Source: an uncultured Bacilli bacterium
GTDB lineage: Bacteria; Bacillota_I; Bacilli_A; RFN20; DUOF01
Assembly: GCA_934101685.1 (NCBI GenBank)
Contig: CAKORZ010000015.1
Coordinates: 1-24,000, forward strand
Direction of reading: 5' to 3'
DNA length: 24,000 bases
Shown: positions 1 through 7,380 of the stretch, in pieces
How the letters are laid out: each line of letters starts with the position of its first letter
Position numbering within the stretch: position 1 is the stretch's first letter
The notes under the pieces: model-generated
Told to the model about the DNA's origin: nothing
What the model saw: the letters and a program-made list of their open reading frames with translations, nothing else
Database searches by the model: none
Made by a program: the position numbers and the translations under genes

Positions 1-1472
1 GTACCACGTCCTGCCATGTTAGTAGCAATAGTTACAGCATTCTTTTGACCAGCAAGAGCAACTATTTCAGCTTCTCTTTCATGATTTTTAGCATTTAACA
101 CTTCATGTTTTATTCCTCTTCTTTTTAATCTTTCAGATAAGATTTCACTTACTTCAACTGATGAAGTACCAACTAGTATTGGTTGCCCTAATTCATGACG
201 TCTTACTACTTCTGCTATTAAAGCTTTATATTTTGCTTCCATTGAATTATAAACTAAATCTGTATCATCTATTCTTTGAACAGGTCTATTTGTAGGAATT
301 TCTACAACTTTCATATTGTATATTTCTTTTAACTCTTCTTCCTCTGTTTTAGCAGTACCTGTCATACCAGACAATTTTTTATATAATCTAAAGAAGTTTT
401 GATAAGTAATTGTAGCAACTGTGATAGTTTCTTGTTTAATTCTTACTCCTTCTTTTGCTTCTACTGCTTGATGTAATCCATCACTCCATTGTCTTCCTGG
501 CATTAAACGTCCAGTAAATTGGTCAATAATAATTACTTCACCTTTAACAACAGTATAATCAACATCTCTCTTCATGATGAAATTTGCTCTTAATGCTTGG
601 TTAATGTGGTGAACTAAAGCCGTATTTTCTAAAGCATATAAGTTTTCTAATTTAAAGCATTTTTCTGCATACTTAACACCTGAATCACTCAGCACTACAC
701 TCTTTGTCTTTTCATCTAATGTATAATATCCAGTTCCTTTTAAACTTTTAGCAAACTTATCAGCTTGTACATAATAGTTATGAACATCTTTACTTCCTCC
801 AGAAATAATAAGAGGAGTTCTACCTTCATCAATTAAGATGGAATCGCATTCATCTACTAGAGCAAAATTTAATTCTCTTAAAACTTTATCATTTAAAGAT
901 AAAACCATGTTATCCCTTAAATAGTCAAATCCAACTTCACTACTAGTTGTATATGTTACATCACATTTATAAGCCTCTTTCTTTTGAGAAGGAGTAAGTT
1001 CTCTTGCATTAACACCAACTGTTAATCCTAAAAACCTATATACTTTTCCCATCCACTCAGCATCACGTTTTGCTAAGTATTCGTTTACTGTAATTATGTG
1101 TGTACCTTTGCCCTCTAGTGCATTTAAATAAACAGCCATCGTAGCAGTTAAAGTTTTACCTTCTCCTGTACGCATCTCTGCTACATCACCTTCATTTAAA
1201 ACTAAAGCACCCATTATTTGAACTTTGTATGGGAATTCTCCAATTACTCTTTTTGCAGCTTCCCTTGCTACTGCATATGCTTCAAATTTTATATCTTCTA
1301 AAGTTTTACCTTCATTTAATAAATTCTTAAAATATGGTGTTTTAGCTTGTAACTCTTCATCTGTAAGTTTTGCCATTTCTTCTTCATATTTTAAAACCTC
1401 TAGTGAATCTTTTTCAATTCTTGCTAGATGTCTTTTATCTATTCTAAATAATTTATTTAACCAATTTCCCAT
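1..1472 (-). CDS. secA: Protein translocase ATPase SecA (partial, N-terminal 490 codons)
   Basis: SecA is the cytosolic motor ATPase that drives preproteins through the SecYEG channel. The protein begins [10 protein letters not shown] and carries the SecA Walker [12 protein letters not shown] (about residues 100-110). The helicase motif II region is [19 protein letters not shown] (from residue 207), followed by the pre-protein crosslinking region, and it ends at the window edge inside ATNMAGRGT. Most SecA proteins read DEVD in motif II; here the third residue is Cys209, a mild variant. The ATG at 1472 is preceded by GAGGAG about 8 nt upstream, which fixes the start. The C-terminal part (rest of motor domain 2, scaffold and wing domains, any Zn tail) lies outside the window. 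Identity is certain from the motifs. Nothing suggests an accessory SecA2, but the C-terminus needed to exclude it is missing. Confidence 0.97.
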   Translation of the reverse strand, partial: MGNWLNKLFRIDKRHLARIEKDSLEVLKYEEEMAKLTDEELQAKTPYFKNLLNEGKTLEDIKFEAYAVAREAAKRVIGEFPYKVQIMGALVLNEGDVAEMRTGEGKTLTATMAVYLNALEGKGTHIITVNEYLAKRDAEWMGKVYRFLGLTVGVNARELTPSQKKEAYKCDVTYTTSSEVGFDYLRDNMVLSLNDKVLRELNFALVDECDSILIDEGRTPLIISGGSKDVHNYYVQADKFAKSLKGTGYYTLDEKTKSVVLSDSGVKYAEKCFKLENLYALENTALVHHINQALRANFIMKRDVDYTVVKGEVIIIDQFTGRLMPGRQWSDGLHQAVEAKEGVRIKQETITVATITYQNFFRLYKKLSGMTGTAKTEEEELKEIYNMKVVEIPTNRPVQRIDDTDLVYNSMEAKYKALIAEVVRRHELGQPILVGTSSVEVSEILSERLKRRGIKHEVLNAKNHEREAEIVALAGQKNAVTIATNMAGRG

Positions 1473-1502
1473 TTGTGTTCCATCTCCTCACTTTTATATT
1501 TT

Positions 1503-1519
1503 AACATGTTTTACATGTT
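1503..1519. promoter_or_regulatory. Inverted repeat in the secA upstream region (possible operator)
   Basis: A perfect 7-bp inverted repeat with a 3-nt spacer (AACATGT, TTT, ACATGTT) lies 31-47 bp upstream of the secA start. On the minus strand it sits just before a TAAAAT sequence that could serve as a -10 box, so a protein bound here could affect secA transcription. No convincing -35 box is visible. The regulatory role is inference. Confidence 0.3.
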
Positions 1520-1554
1520 TACTAAACGATTAAGTGTATTTTTAATAGTTTTGT

Positions 1555-1584
1555 ATATTTAAAAGGAGTACTTTTAGTACTCCT
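1555..1584 (-). terminator. Rho-independent terminator of the cold-shock gene
   Basis: On the minus strand, just after the cold-shock stop codon, AGGAGTACT and AGTACTCCT form a perfect 9-bp stem closing a 3-nt loop, followed by TTTAAATATA. The T tract is short, but stem and position fit. It separates the cold-shock gene from secA. Confidence 0.8.
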
Positions 1585-1590
1585 CGCAAG

Positions 1591-1800
1591 TTATCTAGTT
1601 AGCGCAACAACATTTTGTGCTTGTAAACCGTGGTCTGTTTCAAGAACATCAAATTCTACTTCTTGACCTTCTTGTAAAGTTTTATAACCATCTAAGACTA
1701 TTTGACTATAATGAACAAATATATCATTACCTTCTCCTCTGTTAATAAAACCATACCCTTTGTTTGCATTAAACCATTTTACTTTACCTGTCATACTCAT
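1591..1800 (-). CDS. csp: Cold-shock protein (CspA family)
   Basis: This small single-domain OB-fold protein binds single-stranded RNA and DNA and keeps mRNA unfolded. Both nucleic-acid-binding motifs are present: RNP1 as KGYGFI and RNP2 as DIFVHYSQI. The domain opens [15 protein letters not shown] and ends NVVALTR, giving 69 residues, the normal family length. An in-frame ATG at 1836 would add 12 residues but has no Shine-Dalgarno and does not belong to the family fold. The ATG at 1800 is preceded by GGAAGG 9 nt away; the ATG at 1794 (MTGKVKWF) is equally possible, with AAAGGA 9 nt upstream. It is monocistronic by layout, with a terminator directly downstream. Confidence 0.95.
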   Translation of the reverse strand: MSMTGKVKWFNANKGYGFINRGEGNDIFVHYSQIVLDGYKTLQEGQEVEFDVLETDHGLQAQNVVALTR

Positions 1801-1866
1801 ACATCCTTTCCTTCCATGTAGGTCTTGCGAACACATACAAAATAATAAAATTTTATAAGCGTTTAT

Positions 1867-2481
1867 TCAATCAAATTCGTTCTTCAAAAACCGACAATTA
1901 CTAGATAAAACAAGCACTTTTTTGTCAATGTTTGTAGGTAATAGACTAATAAGCGTTTTTATAGTCGAACCACTTGTTAAAACATCATCTACTATAAGTA
2001 CTCTTTTTACCCCATTTAACATACTTTTGTCGATTTTTATAACATTTTGTATATTTGCTCTTTCTTCATATTTGTGATCACTTTGCTTCCATTTTTTAGT
2101 TTTTTTAAAACATTTAATAATAGGCAAATTCAAAGATAAAAATATATTTTCTAAATGATTAAAATTTCTTTTTTCTTCACTGTCTTTATTAGATGGCGCT
2201 AGCACTAACGTATATCCTTTATATTTTCTTTTTAATTTTTCTAAATTGTACTCTAAAAAAACATCTTTTAAGACATAATCATAGCATCCCTTATATCTAA
2301 ACAAAATATCTTTAAAGAAATCGTTGTAATAGTACAAAACTAAGCCATTTTCTCCTTTTATTTTAAACTTTTTATTTCTTCTCTTTAATTTATTAAAACA
2401 GTTATAACACATCCTATTACTACTAAAAATACTATTAAAATTATCTTGTAATATTTCATTACACACTAAACATCTATTCAT
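1867..2481 (-). CDS. comFC: ComFC/ComF family competence protein (phosphoribosyltransferase fold)
   Basis: ComFC partners the ComFA helicase in uptake of single-stranded DNA during natural transformation. The N-terminus holds a four-cysteine zinc site (C4, C7, C25, C28), and the C-terminal half carries the phosphoribosyltransferase PRPP-loop signature VLIVDDVLTSGST (about residues 161-173). At 204 residues it is a little shorter than the roughly 240 of Bacillus subtilis ComFC; the middle is Lys-rich and poorly conserved. Its ATG overlaps the 3' end of comFA by 8 nt and has no strong Shine-Dalgarno of its own, so it is probably translated by coupling. The gene ends in TGA, evidence for the standard code. 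Family assignment is firm; a role in transformation here is inferred, since no other competence gene is in view. Confidence 0.9.
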   Translation of the reverse strand: MNRCLVCNEILQDNFNSIFSSNRMCYNCFNKLKRRNKKFKIKGENGLVLYYYNDFFKDILFRYKGCYDYVLKDVFLEYNLEKLKRKYKGYTLVLAPSNKDSEEKRNFNHLENIFLSLNLPIIKCFKKTKKWKQSDHKYEERANIQNVIKIDKSMLNGVKRVLIVDDVLTSGSTIKTLISLLPTNIDKKVLVLSSNCRFLKNEFD

Positions 2482-3565
2482 TATATTTTTTAATAGTTTT
2501 TATAGTTTCTTTAATTTCTTTATTTTTGCTTTTGCAAATAAAAACTATGTCTCCTTTATAAAAATTTATGTTTCTTCCAACTCTTCCCGATATTTGAATT
2601 AAAGTATCTTTATTAAACAAATTATGTTCAGCATTATACACTATTACTTGCACATCTTTTATTGTTATTCCTCTTTCAAGAACTGTTGTAGTTAAGATTA
2701 CTCCCTTATTTAATTTTCTTATTTTATTTAAAAGTATATCCCTATCTTTACTTTTAGAATTTATTAAATAATCATGTCTTACTTTTTTAGCTATTTTGTT
2801 TTGAATTTTAATTGTAGGAAAATACACTAACACTACTTTATTTTTATACTTTTTTAATATTCTTTTTAAATCAAATAACATCCAAAAACTAACTTTAACT
2901 TTAGGAACAGGCAAATCATAATTATGATATCTTCTATTTAAATAATACTTTTTTATTTTACTATCTTTTTCTATATACTCAGGCATAGTTGCGCTCATAT
3001 AAACAAATACTTTACTACATTTACTTATAATACCTTGAAGAATATCATTACCATTATATGGGAAAGCATCTATTTCATCTATAATTAAAACATCAAAGTA
3101 ATTTAAATATCTATATGCTTGATGTGTAGTGAAAATAGTTATATCTCCTTCAAGTACGCTATGATTACCACCATAGACACTTACTACTTTCACGTTAAAA
3201 TCTTTTTCAATTCTTTCCTTTAATTCTATTACTACATCTTTTCTAGGAATAGCTATTCCTACTTTCATCTTATTATTTAAAGAGTATTCTAAAGCATCAT
3301 ATATAATTTCTGTTTTACCTGCTCCACATACTGCATTTAATGCACAATTAGTTCTATTTTTAATGTTTTCTAATATAAAATTACTTGCCTTACGCTGGTT
3401 ATCTGTAAGGTTATAATCAAGCTTATATTTTCCTTTATTACATTTATAACTTTTATTAGCAGTTTCTCCTACAAAATTTAAGCACTTTCTACAATATATT
3501 TTATCTTTATTCATAGCAAAGTATCTTTTATCTTTGTTACCACATTTAGAGCAAATATAAGTAAT
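2474..3565 (-). CDS. comFA: ComFA-like DNA-uptake ATPase/helicase, probable ATT start
   Basis: ComFA is the cytosolic superfamily 2 ATPase that helps pull transforming DNA through the ComEC channel. From the N-terminus there is a four-cysteine zinc finger (C5, C8, C25, C28), Walker A with CGAGKT (residues 80-85), motif II DEID (163-166), SATM (191-194), the LERGITI segment and motif VI QISGRVGR. At 363 residues it is shorter than B. subtilis ComFA (about 460), mostly at the N-terminus. In-frame TTG (3610) and ATG (3583) codons exist upstream but have no ribosome binding site, and they overlap the promoter -35 and -10 boxes. A perfect AAAGGAGG at 3573-3580 lies 7 nt before an ATT codon at 3565, the preferred start here. 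comFC follows with an 8-nt overlap. Confidence 0.88.
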   Translation of the reverse strand: MTYICSKCGNKDKRYFAMNKDKIYCRKCLNFVGETANKSYKCNKGKYKLDYNLTDNQRKASNFILENIKNRTNCALNAVCGAGKTEIIYDALEYSLNNKMKVGIAIPRKDVVIELKERIEKDFNVKVVSVYGGNHSVLEGDITIFTTHQAYRYLNYFDVLIIDEIDAFPYNGNDILQGIISKCSKVFVYMSATMPEYIEKDSKIKKYYLNRRYHNYDLPVPKVKVSFWMLFDLKRILKKYKNKVVLVYFPTIKIQNKIAKKVRHDYLINSKSKDRDILLNKIRKLNKGVILTTTVLERGITIKDVQVIVYNAEHNLFNKDTLIQISGRVGRNINFYKGDIVFICKSKNKEIKETIKTIKKYNE

Positions 3566-3572
3566 AAAAAAA

Positions 3573-3580
3573 CCTCCTTT
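3573..3580 (-). promoter_or_regulatory. Shine-Dalgarno that places the comFA start at ATT 3565
   Basis: AAAGGAGG on the minus strand is a full match to the anti-SD core and is followed by seven T residues and then ATT. The next in-frame ATG lies 17 codons further, beyond the first zinc-finger CxxC pair, so it cannot be the start of an intact protein. Confidence 0.75.
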
Positions 3581-3581
3581 C

Positions 3582-3610
3582 ATTATATTTAATACAATGA
3601 TAGAGGTCAA
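3582..3610 (-). promoter_or_regulatory. Sigma-A-type promoter of comFA-comFC
   Basis: The minus strand reads TTGACC (3605-3610), a 17-bp spacer, then TATAAT (3582-3587), a near-consensus vegetative promoter. Transcription would begin about 3575-3577, leaving a very short leader that starts at or within the Shine-Dalgarno. No competence-type (ComK or sigma-X) box was recognised. Confidence 0.75.
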
Positions 3611-3625
3611 AATTACGGTTTTATT

Positions 3626-4750
3626 TTAAATTTTTCTTATATAGCAACGTCTTTTTCTTATAATTTCTGAATCATAGCTATCCCAAAAGCTTCTTATCTT
3701 ATAATTTGTTTCAAGTTCTGGACCTGTTTCTGCAAATTTCACACCATCTTCAATAGCGCATTTAGTAACATCATGCATTAATATAGCATTTAGCCCAAAT
3801 CCTTGATATTCTTTCTTTATAGCCACAAAATACATTTCTAATACATCATTGTGCTTTAAAGCTTTTAAGATGTGATAAAAGCCAAATGGGAATAGTTTAC
3901 CTTTTGCTCTTTGACTAGCTTTAGCAATTGATGGTGCTAGTACTGCTATAGCTACAACATTATCATCCTTATCTACAATTAAAGGAACATATTTAAAGTT
4001 TATAACTCCTACAAATTGACTAATAAATTCTTTTATTTGTCTTTCTGTTAATGGCACTGTACCATGTAATTCATAAAACGCTTCATTATAAACATCAAAA
4101 GCTTTATAAATGTATGGTTCTATTTCTTTAAAATTATTAAATTTTAATAATCTTAGATTAAACTTTTTTAAAACAGAATCTTTTATTTTTTCTATTCTTT
4201 GATCAACTTTTTCAGGTATTTTAACTAGATATTCTACATGATCAACATCTTTTTCAAACCCTAATTTTTCCATATGTTCAACATAATAAGGATAATTATA
4301 AAAAGTAATAGACATTCCTATTTTATCAAATCCATCAATTAACATATCTTGTCTATCAAAATCAGTAAATCCTAAAGGCCCATTAAACTCTGTCATACCT
4401 TTTTCTTTGCCCCAATTACCAATATAGTCAAACATCGCTTTAGTAACATCAATATCATTTATAACATCAAAATGCGTAAATCTTAAATGTTTAGAATTTG
4501 TTTTTTCATTATATTTATAATTAATTATTCCACCAAGTCTACCAACAATCTTATTATCTTTATATGCTAAAATAAGCTTTGAATCACAATATTCATATGC
4601 ACCATTTGTATCTTTATTAAATGTAGTTTTAATATCTGAATGTAGTTGAGGCACATAACAATCGTTTCCCTTATACAATTTATCAGTAAACTTAATAAAT
4701 TTATTTAAATCTTTTTTTGTTTTAACTTCTTTTATTACTATATTTTCCAT
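3626..4750 (-). CDS. GNAT-like N-acetyltransferase family protein (YghO-like)
   Basis: The 374-residue protein has two GNAT-like halves. The N-terminal half contains GPLGFTDFDRQ (124-134) and FYNYPYY, typical of a widespread uncharacterised family. The C-terminal half has the acetyl-CoA-loop-like KKEYQGFGLNAI (312-323), then ETGPELETN (341-349) and a basic end RKRRCYIRKI. I know this as a conserved GNAT-superfamily protein (YghO-like) with no established substrate, so no reaction is assigned. The ATG at 4750 is preferred over the one at 4771: it has GGAGAAGGG about 10 nt upstream, while the longer form has no binding site. It is divergent from the yigZ homologue across about 127 bp and ends 15 bp before the comFA promoter. 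No terminator is visible between it and comFA. Confidence 0.8.
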   Translation of the reverse strand: MENIVIKEVKTKKDLNKFIKFTDKLYKGNDCYVPQLHSDIKTTFNKDTNGAYEYCDSKLILAYKDNKIVGRLGGIINYKYNEKTNSKHLRFTHFDVINDIDVTKAMFDYIGNWGKEKGMTEFNGPLGFTDFDRQDMLIDGFDKIGMSITFYNYPYYVEHMEKLGFEKDVDHVEYLVKIPEKVDQRIEKIKDSVLKKFNLRLLKFNNFKEIEPYIYKAFDVYNEAFYELHGTVPLTERQIKEFISQFVGVINFKYVPLIVDKDDNVVAIAVLAPSIAKASQRAKGKLFPFGFYHILKALKHNDVLEMYFVAIKKEYQGFGLNAILMHDVTKCAIEDGVKFAETGPELETNYKIRSFWDSYDSEIIRKRRCYIRKI

Positions 4751-4855
4751 CTTCAAACAACCCTTCTCCATGCTTTATTTTATATTATTTTAGACATAAT
4801 TGCTATTTTATCTATATTTTTTTATTATTTTTCCTATATAAATTTATATATATTG

Positions 4856-4861
4856 TATAAT
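4856..4861 (+). promoter_or_regulatory. Probable -10 box of the yigZ homologue
   Basis: A TATAAT hexamer lies 16 bp before the ATG at 4878 on the plus strand. No recognisable -35 box occurs 16-18 bp upstream in this very AT-rich divergent region, so the call rests on the -10 and its position. Confidence 0.4.
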
Positions 4862-4877
4862 TATGATGGTGAAATAA

Positions 4878-5453
4878 ATGAATAAGCAAGTAAAGGAATT
4901 AGTAACAAATGAATTAACAATAAATAAATCTAAGTTTATCTCCTTTTTATTTCCTGTTTCTTCTTTAGAAGAAATAAAAATAAAATTAGAAGAATTTAAA
5001 GAAAATTATAAAGATGCTACTCACATTTGCTATGCTTATATTCTAAATGAAAATACTTTTAAATACTATGATGATGGTGAACCTAGCTCTACTGCTGGTG
5101 CTCCTATTTATCAAGTCTTAAAATCTAATAATTTGATTTATACAATGTGCGTGGTTATAAGGTATTTTGGTGGGACAAAATTAGGTGTAGGTGGATTAAT
5201 TAAAGCTTATACTAATAGTTGCTTAGAATGTTTAAATAAAGCCTGCACTATTAATTATGAAGAATTAGAGACTTGTTCATTTATTACAGACTATGGCACC
5301 TATGAAAAAATAGAATATTATTTAAAAAGTAATAATATCCAAATAGAAAACAAATTATTTTCTGAGCAAATAACAATAACTATTAAAATAAAAAAAGAAA
5401 GCATTAATGATTTATTAAATACTTTCTTTAACCATATTAAGATAATTTCTTAA
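4878..5453 (+). CDS. yigZ: YigZ/IMPACT family protein (UPF0029)
   Basis: The family signature is clear: DDGEPSSTAGAP at residues 65-76 and RYFGGTKLGVGGLIKAY at 95-111. A variable C-terminal domain follows (the DUF1949 position), for 191 residues against about 204 in E. coli YigZ. The eukaryotic relative IMPACT binds Gcn1 and modulates translational control; the bacterial function is not established, though nucleic-acid or ribosome binding has been suggested for the fold. GGTG lies 6 nt before the ATG. It is the only clear plus-strand gene in the window. Its last 17 bp overlap the 3' end of the convergent pilin-like gene, and the two stop codons lie at the ends of a short inverted repeat. Confidence 0.92.
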   Translation: MNKQVKELVTNELTINKSKFISFLFPVSSLEEIKIKLEEFKENYKDATHICYAYILNENTFKYYDDGEPSSTAGAPIYQVLKSNNLIYTMCVVIRYFGGTKLGVGGLIKAYTNSCLECLNKACTINYEELETCSFITDYGTYEKIEYYLKSNNIQIENKLFSEQITITIKIKKESINDLLNTFFNHIKIIS

Positions 5454-6186
5454 AGAATCCTGTAAATAAGCCTATTACACTATTTGAAGCATATGCAACA
5501 GCTACTCCTATAACCAACCATTTTAGTGATCCTATTTTCTGTTGTCTAATTTCTGGATTGTCTGCATTTTTTACTATTGATGTGCCTATCAATGCTCCTT
5601 TAATAATTAATGTTGCTGATATAAGGGCATAAATTATAGGTATAACAATTTTATTAACTATTCTCAATAACTCCTCTATTGTATTATTTACTTCACTTGC
5701 ATCAATCCCTGTAGATGTTATTTGTATATAATTTTCTCCTGTTTCGACAGTTTGTCTTGATGTTATATACATTGAGCTAACTCCATCATAATTATAGCTA
5801 GTTCCTAAATACACATCTAGTTTTATTCTGTAATTTCCTTTTTCTTTAAACGAAAGTTTTTTGATATATACAGCCATATCTTCTGTATTCAAATTCTTAT
5901 GTGGTTGCATATCATTTGATTCTAGTAATACTTCTGAAAGATATCTGTTATTATCGCAATCATCACCTTGCAAGCAATAAAAAACCTCTACTTTTTTCAA
6001 TCCATATTTATACTTTATCTCTATTTCTCCATCATCATAAATAGATGAAACACCTAATATGTCACCGACAATATTATTGCTAGTTTTTTTTGCAACAGTC
6101 TCTTTTGCACTAACCAATTTAAAATCAAATAAAAGCGCAAAAGAAATCACAAAGAAAAATATAAATAAAAACTTTTTTCTATTCAT
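5437..6186 (-). CDS. Secreted membrane protein with VirB2/TrbC-like pilin hairpin (second of paralogous pair)
   Basis: The protein has 249 residues. An N-terminal signal peptide (KK then a hydrophobic run to about residue 27, likely cut after LVSA) leads into an extracytoplasmic domain of about 145 residues with two cysteines (C71, C77). The C-terminus has two membrane helices (about 178-200 and 222-243) joined by the charged hinge IVKNADNPEIRQQKIGS. The helix-hinge-helix pattern and predicted topology (both ends outside, basic loop inside) match type IV secretion pilins of the TrbC/VirB2 class and the Mycoplasma pilin-like conjugal family. Unlike those short pilins, it has a large extra domain in front. 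The start has AGAAGG about 7 nt upstream, 4 nt after the neighbour's stop, so the two form an operon. No secretion ATPase, coupling protein or relaxase gene is in the window. Function is unknown. Confidence 0.8.
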   Translation of the reverse strand: MNRKKFLFIFFFVISFALLFDFKLVSAKETVAKKTSNNIVGDILGVSSIYDDGEIEIKYKYGLKKVEVFYCLQGDDCDNNRYLSEVLLESNDMQPHKNLNTEDMAVYIKKLSFKEKGNYRIKLDVYLGTSYNYDGVSSMYITSRQTVETGENYIQITSTGIDASEVNNTIEELLRIVNKIVIPIIYALISATLIIKGALIGTSIVKNADNPEIRQQKIGSLKWLVIGVAVAYASNSVIGLFTGFFKKLS

Positions 6187-6190
6187 ACTT

Positions 6191-7261
6191 TTACCTTCTA
6201 CTATTAATTAAATTCTTCATAAACTTATACACTGGTTCATACGCTAACAGAATAAGAGCAGTGGCTCCTAAGCCTATTAAAATATTTCTCAAAGACTTAA
6301 TATTATTAGCTCTTTCTCCTGTGTCATCAGCATTTTTTACAATTTTATATCCTAAAACTGTACCACTAACAACAGCAGCAACACCAATAACAGCTAGCAA
6401 TATAGGTATAAGTGTTTCCTTAACAAAGTTTGTTACTTGTTCCTCTTCTCCTGAAGGCTCTACGTCAACAACTACATTTGCAAAAATAAACTTTTTATTA
6501 TATGTCCCACTCATATCACATGATGAATTTGTACATGAATACTCTTTTGAGGCACTTCCTTTATATATAATTTTAGCATCATTATCATTAATTTCCCCAG
6601 AGATAGATATATCTAAGTCACTCATAAATTTTTTTGTTCTTACTTTTGGCAATAAGTTGTTTTTGTTTGTGCCTTTTCTTGTAGCTGAGCTACAATTTTC
6701 AAGGTTTAAGTTAACTGTACAAAATTGAGGGAAGTATGCATCCTTATACTCATACTCTGAGCCTCCATCATATTTTTTTAGTGGTGTATTGATGAATTCT
6801 GAAATAATAGATATCCTAATTATATCACCTGAGGCATACACATTAGATAAATTGATAGTTTTAGTAGCTATTTCTTTACCACTTATATTTACTGAACCAG
6901 AATATTGATATACTTTGTCATATGTAAATTCACTACACCCATATTTTTCTCTTGTCTCTTCATCTGTGGTACATTTTTCTACTAAAATTAATAGTTCTGT
7001 ATAAGCATATTGATATGTAACTTCAATATTTCCATTTTTTAATATTGTTATTGTATTTTTAGTGTTGGCTGAATCTTTATATGTTTGATCAGCTGTAATT
7101 GCCGTTACTTGGTTATTACTATTACAGGCACTACCAACACAACTATAACCACTATAAAGATTAACAGCTCCAACAGATTTATTGCTTTCAAATAAAAATA
7201 AAAGAGAAAAAATCCCTAATATAAATAAAAATATAGACAATATTTTAATATTCCTTTTCAT
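6191..7261 (-). CDS. Secreted membrane protein with VirB2/TrbC-like pilin hairpin (first of paralogous pair)
   Basis: This 356-residue protein has the same plan as the gene after it. A hydrophobic signal segment (about residues 5-24) is followed by a large ectodomain to about 280, helix 1 (about 285-303), hinge KIVKNADDTGERANNIKS (306-323) and helix 2 (about 325-345), ending in a basic tail. The ectodomain has eight cysteines (41, 46, 97, 109, 181, 190, 243, 248), enough for four disulfides. The stretch NGNIEVTYQY (from residue 77) matches DGEIEIKYKY in its neighbour, each followed by a beta-rich run and a cysteine pair, so the ectodomains are probably homologous and the pair arose by duplication. 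A strong AGAAGGTG precedes the ATG by 5 nt, and a promoter lies just upstream. Role unknown; a surface pilus-like or membrane-anchored assembly is inference. Confidence 0.8.
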   Translation of the reverse strand: MKRNIKILSIFLFILGIFSLLFLFESNKSVGAVNLYSGYSCVGSACNSNNQVTAITADQTYKDSANTKNTITILKNGNIEVTYQYAYTELLILVEKCTTDEETREKYGCSEFTYDKVYQYSGSVNISGKEIATKTINLSNVYASGDIIRISIISEFINTPLKKYDGGSEYEYKDAYFPQFCTVNLNLENCSSATRKGTNKNNLLPKVRTKKFMSDLDISISGEINDNDAKIIYKGSASKEYSCTNSSCDMSGTYNKKFIFANVVVDVEPSGEEEQVTNFVKETLIPILLAVIGVAAVVSGTVLGYKIVKNADDTGERANNIKSLRNILIGLGATALILLAYEPVYKFMKNLINSRR

Positions 7262-7283
7262 ACGAACACCTTCTTATATTAAA

Positions 7284-7312
7284 ATTATATCTATATTTCA
7301 TTTTTCTTGCAA
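7284..7312 (-). promoter_or_regulatory. Promoter of the pilin-like gene pair
   Basis: The minus strand reads TTGCAA (7307-7312), a 17-bp spacer, then TATAAT (7284-7289), about 23 bp before the ATG at 7261. This gives the pair its own transcription unit, separate from the ATP synthase operon, which ends at the terminator just upstream. Confidence 0.7.
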
Positions 7313-7340
7313 TAATCTGACTTTTAAATGAGTAAAATCA

Positions 7341-7376
7341 TTAATAATAAAATAGCTCTAGTTAAACTAGAGTTAT
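7341..7376 (-). terminator. Terminator of the rpiB-atp-spoIIQ-like operon
   Basis: Directly after the stop codon of the SpoIIQ-like gene, a 10-bp stem (7352-7361 with 7367-7376, one G-T pair) closes a 5-nt loop. On the minus strand it is followed by TTTATTATT. The T tract is interrupted but the position is right for ending the long operon. Confidence 0.75.
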
Positions 7377-7380
7377 CTTA

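Noticed and set aside
1225..1533. Plus-strand open frame opposite the start of secA
   Set aside because: It is antisense to the well-conserved secA N-terminus and its promoter region, has no Shine-Dalgarno, and the product resembles no known protein.
1801..1836. Longer cold-shock protein starting at the ATG at 1836
   Set aside because: There is no Shine-Dalgarno, and the 12 extra residues fall outside the family fold; strong purine-rich sites lie before 1800 and 1794.
5437..5453. Bidirectional terminator between yigZ and the pilin-like gene
   Set aside because: The stem is 6 bp and AT-rich, with no T tract on either side.
6261..6728. Plus-strand open frame of 155 codons inside the first pilin-like gene
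   Set aside because: It is a mirror of the minus-strand coding sequence with no ribosome binding site; the minus frame has signal peptide, helices and a homologous neighbour.
5437..7261. Complete conjugation or type IV secretion locus
   Set aside because: No VirB4, VirD4, relaxase or VirB6-like gene is in the window; only the pilin-like hairpins are present.
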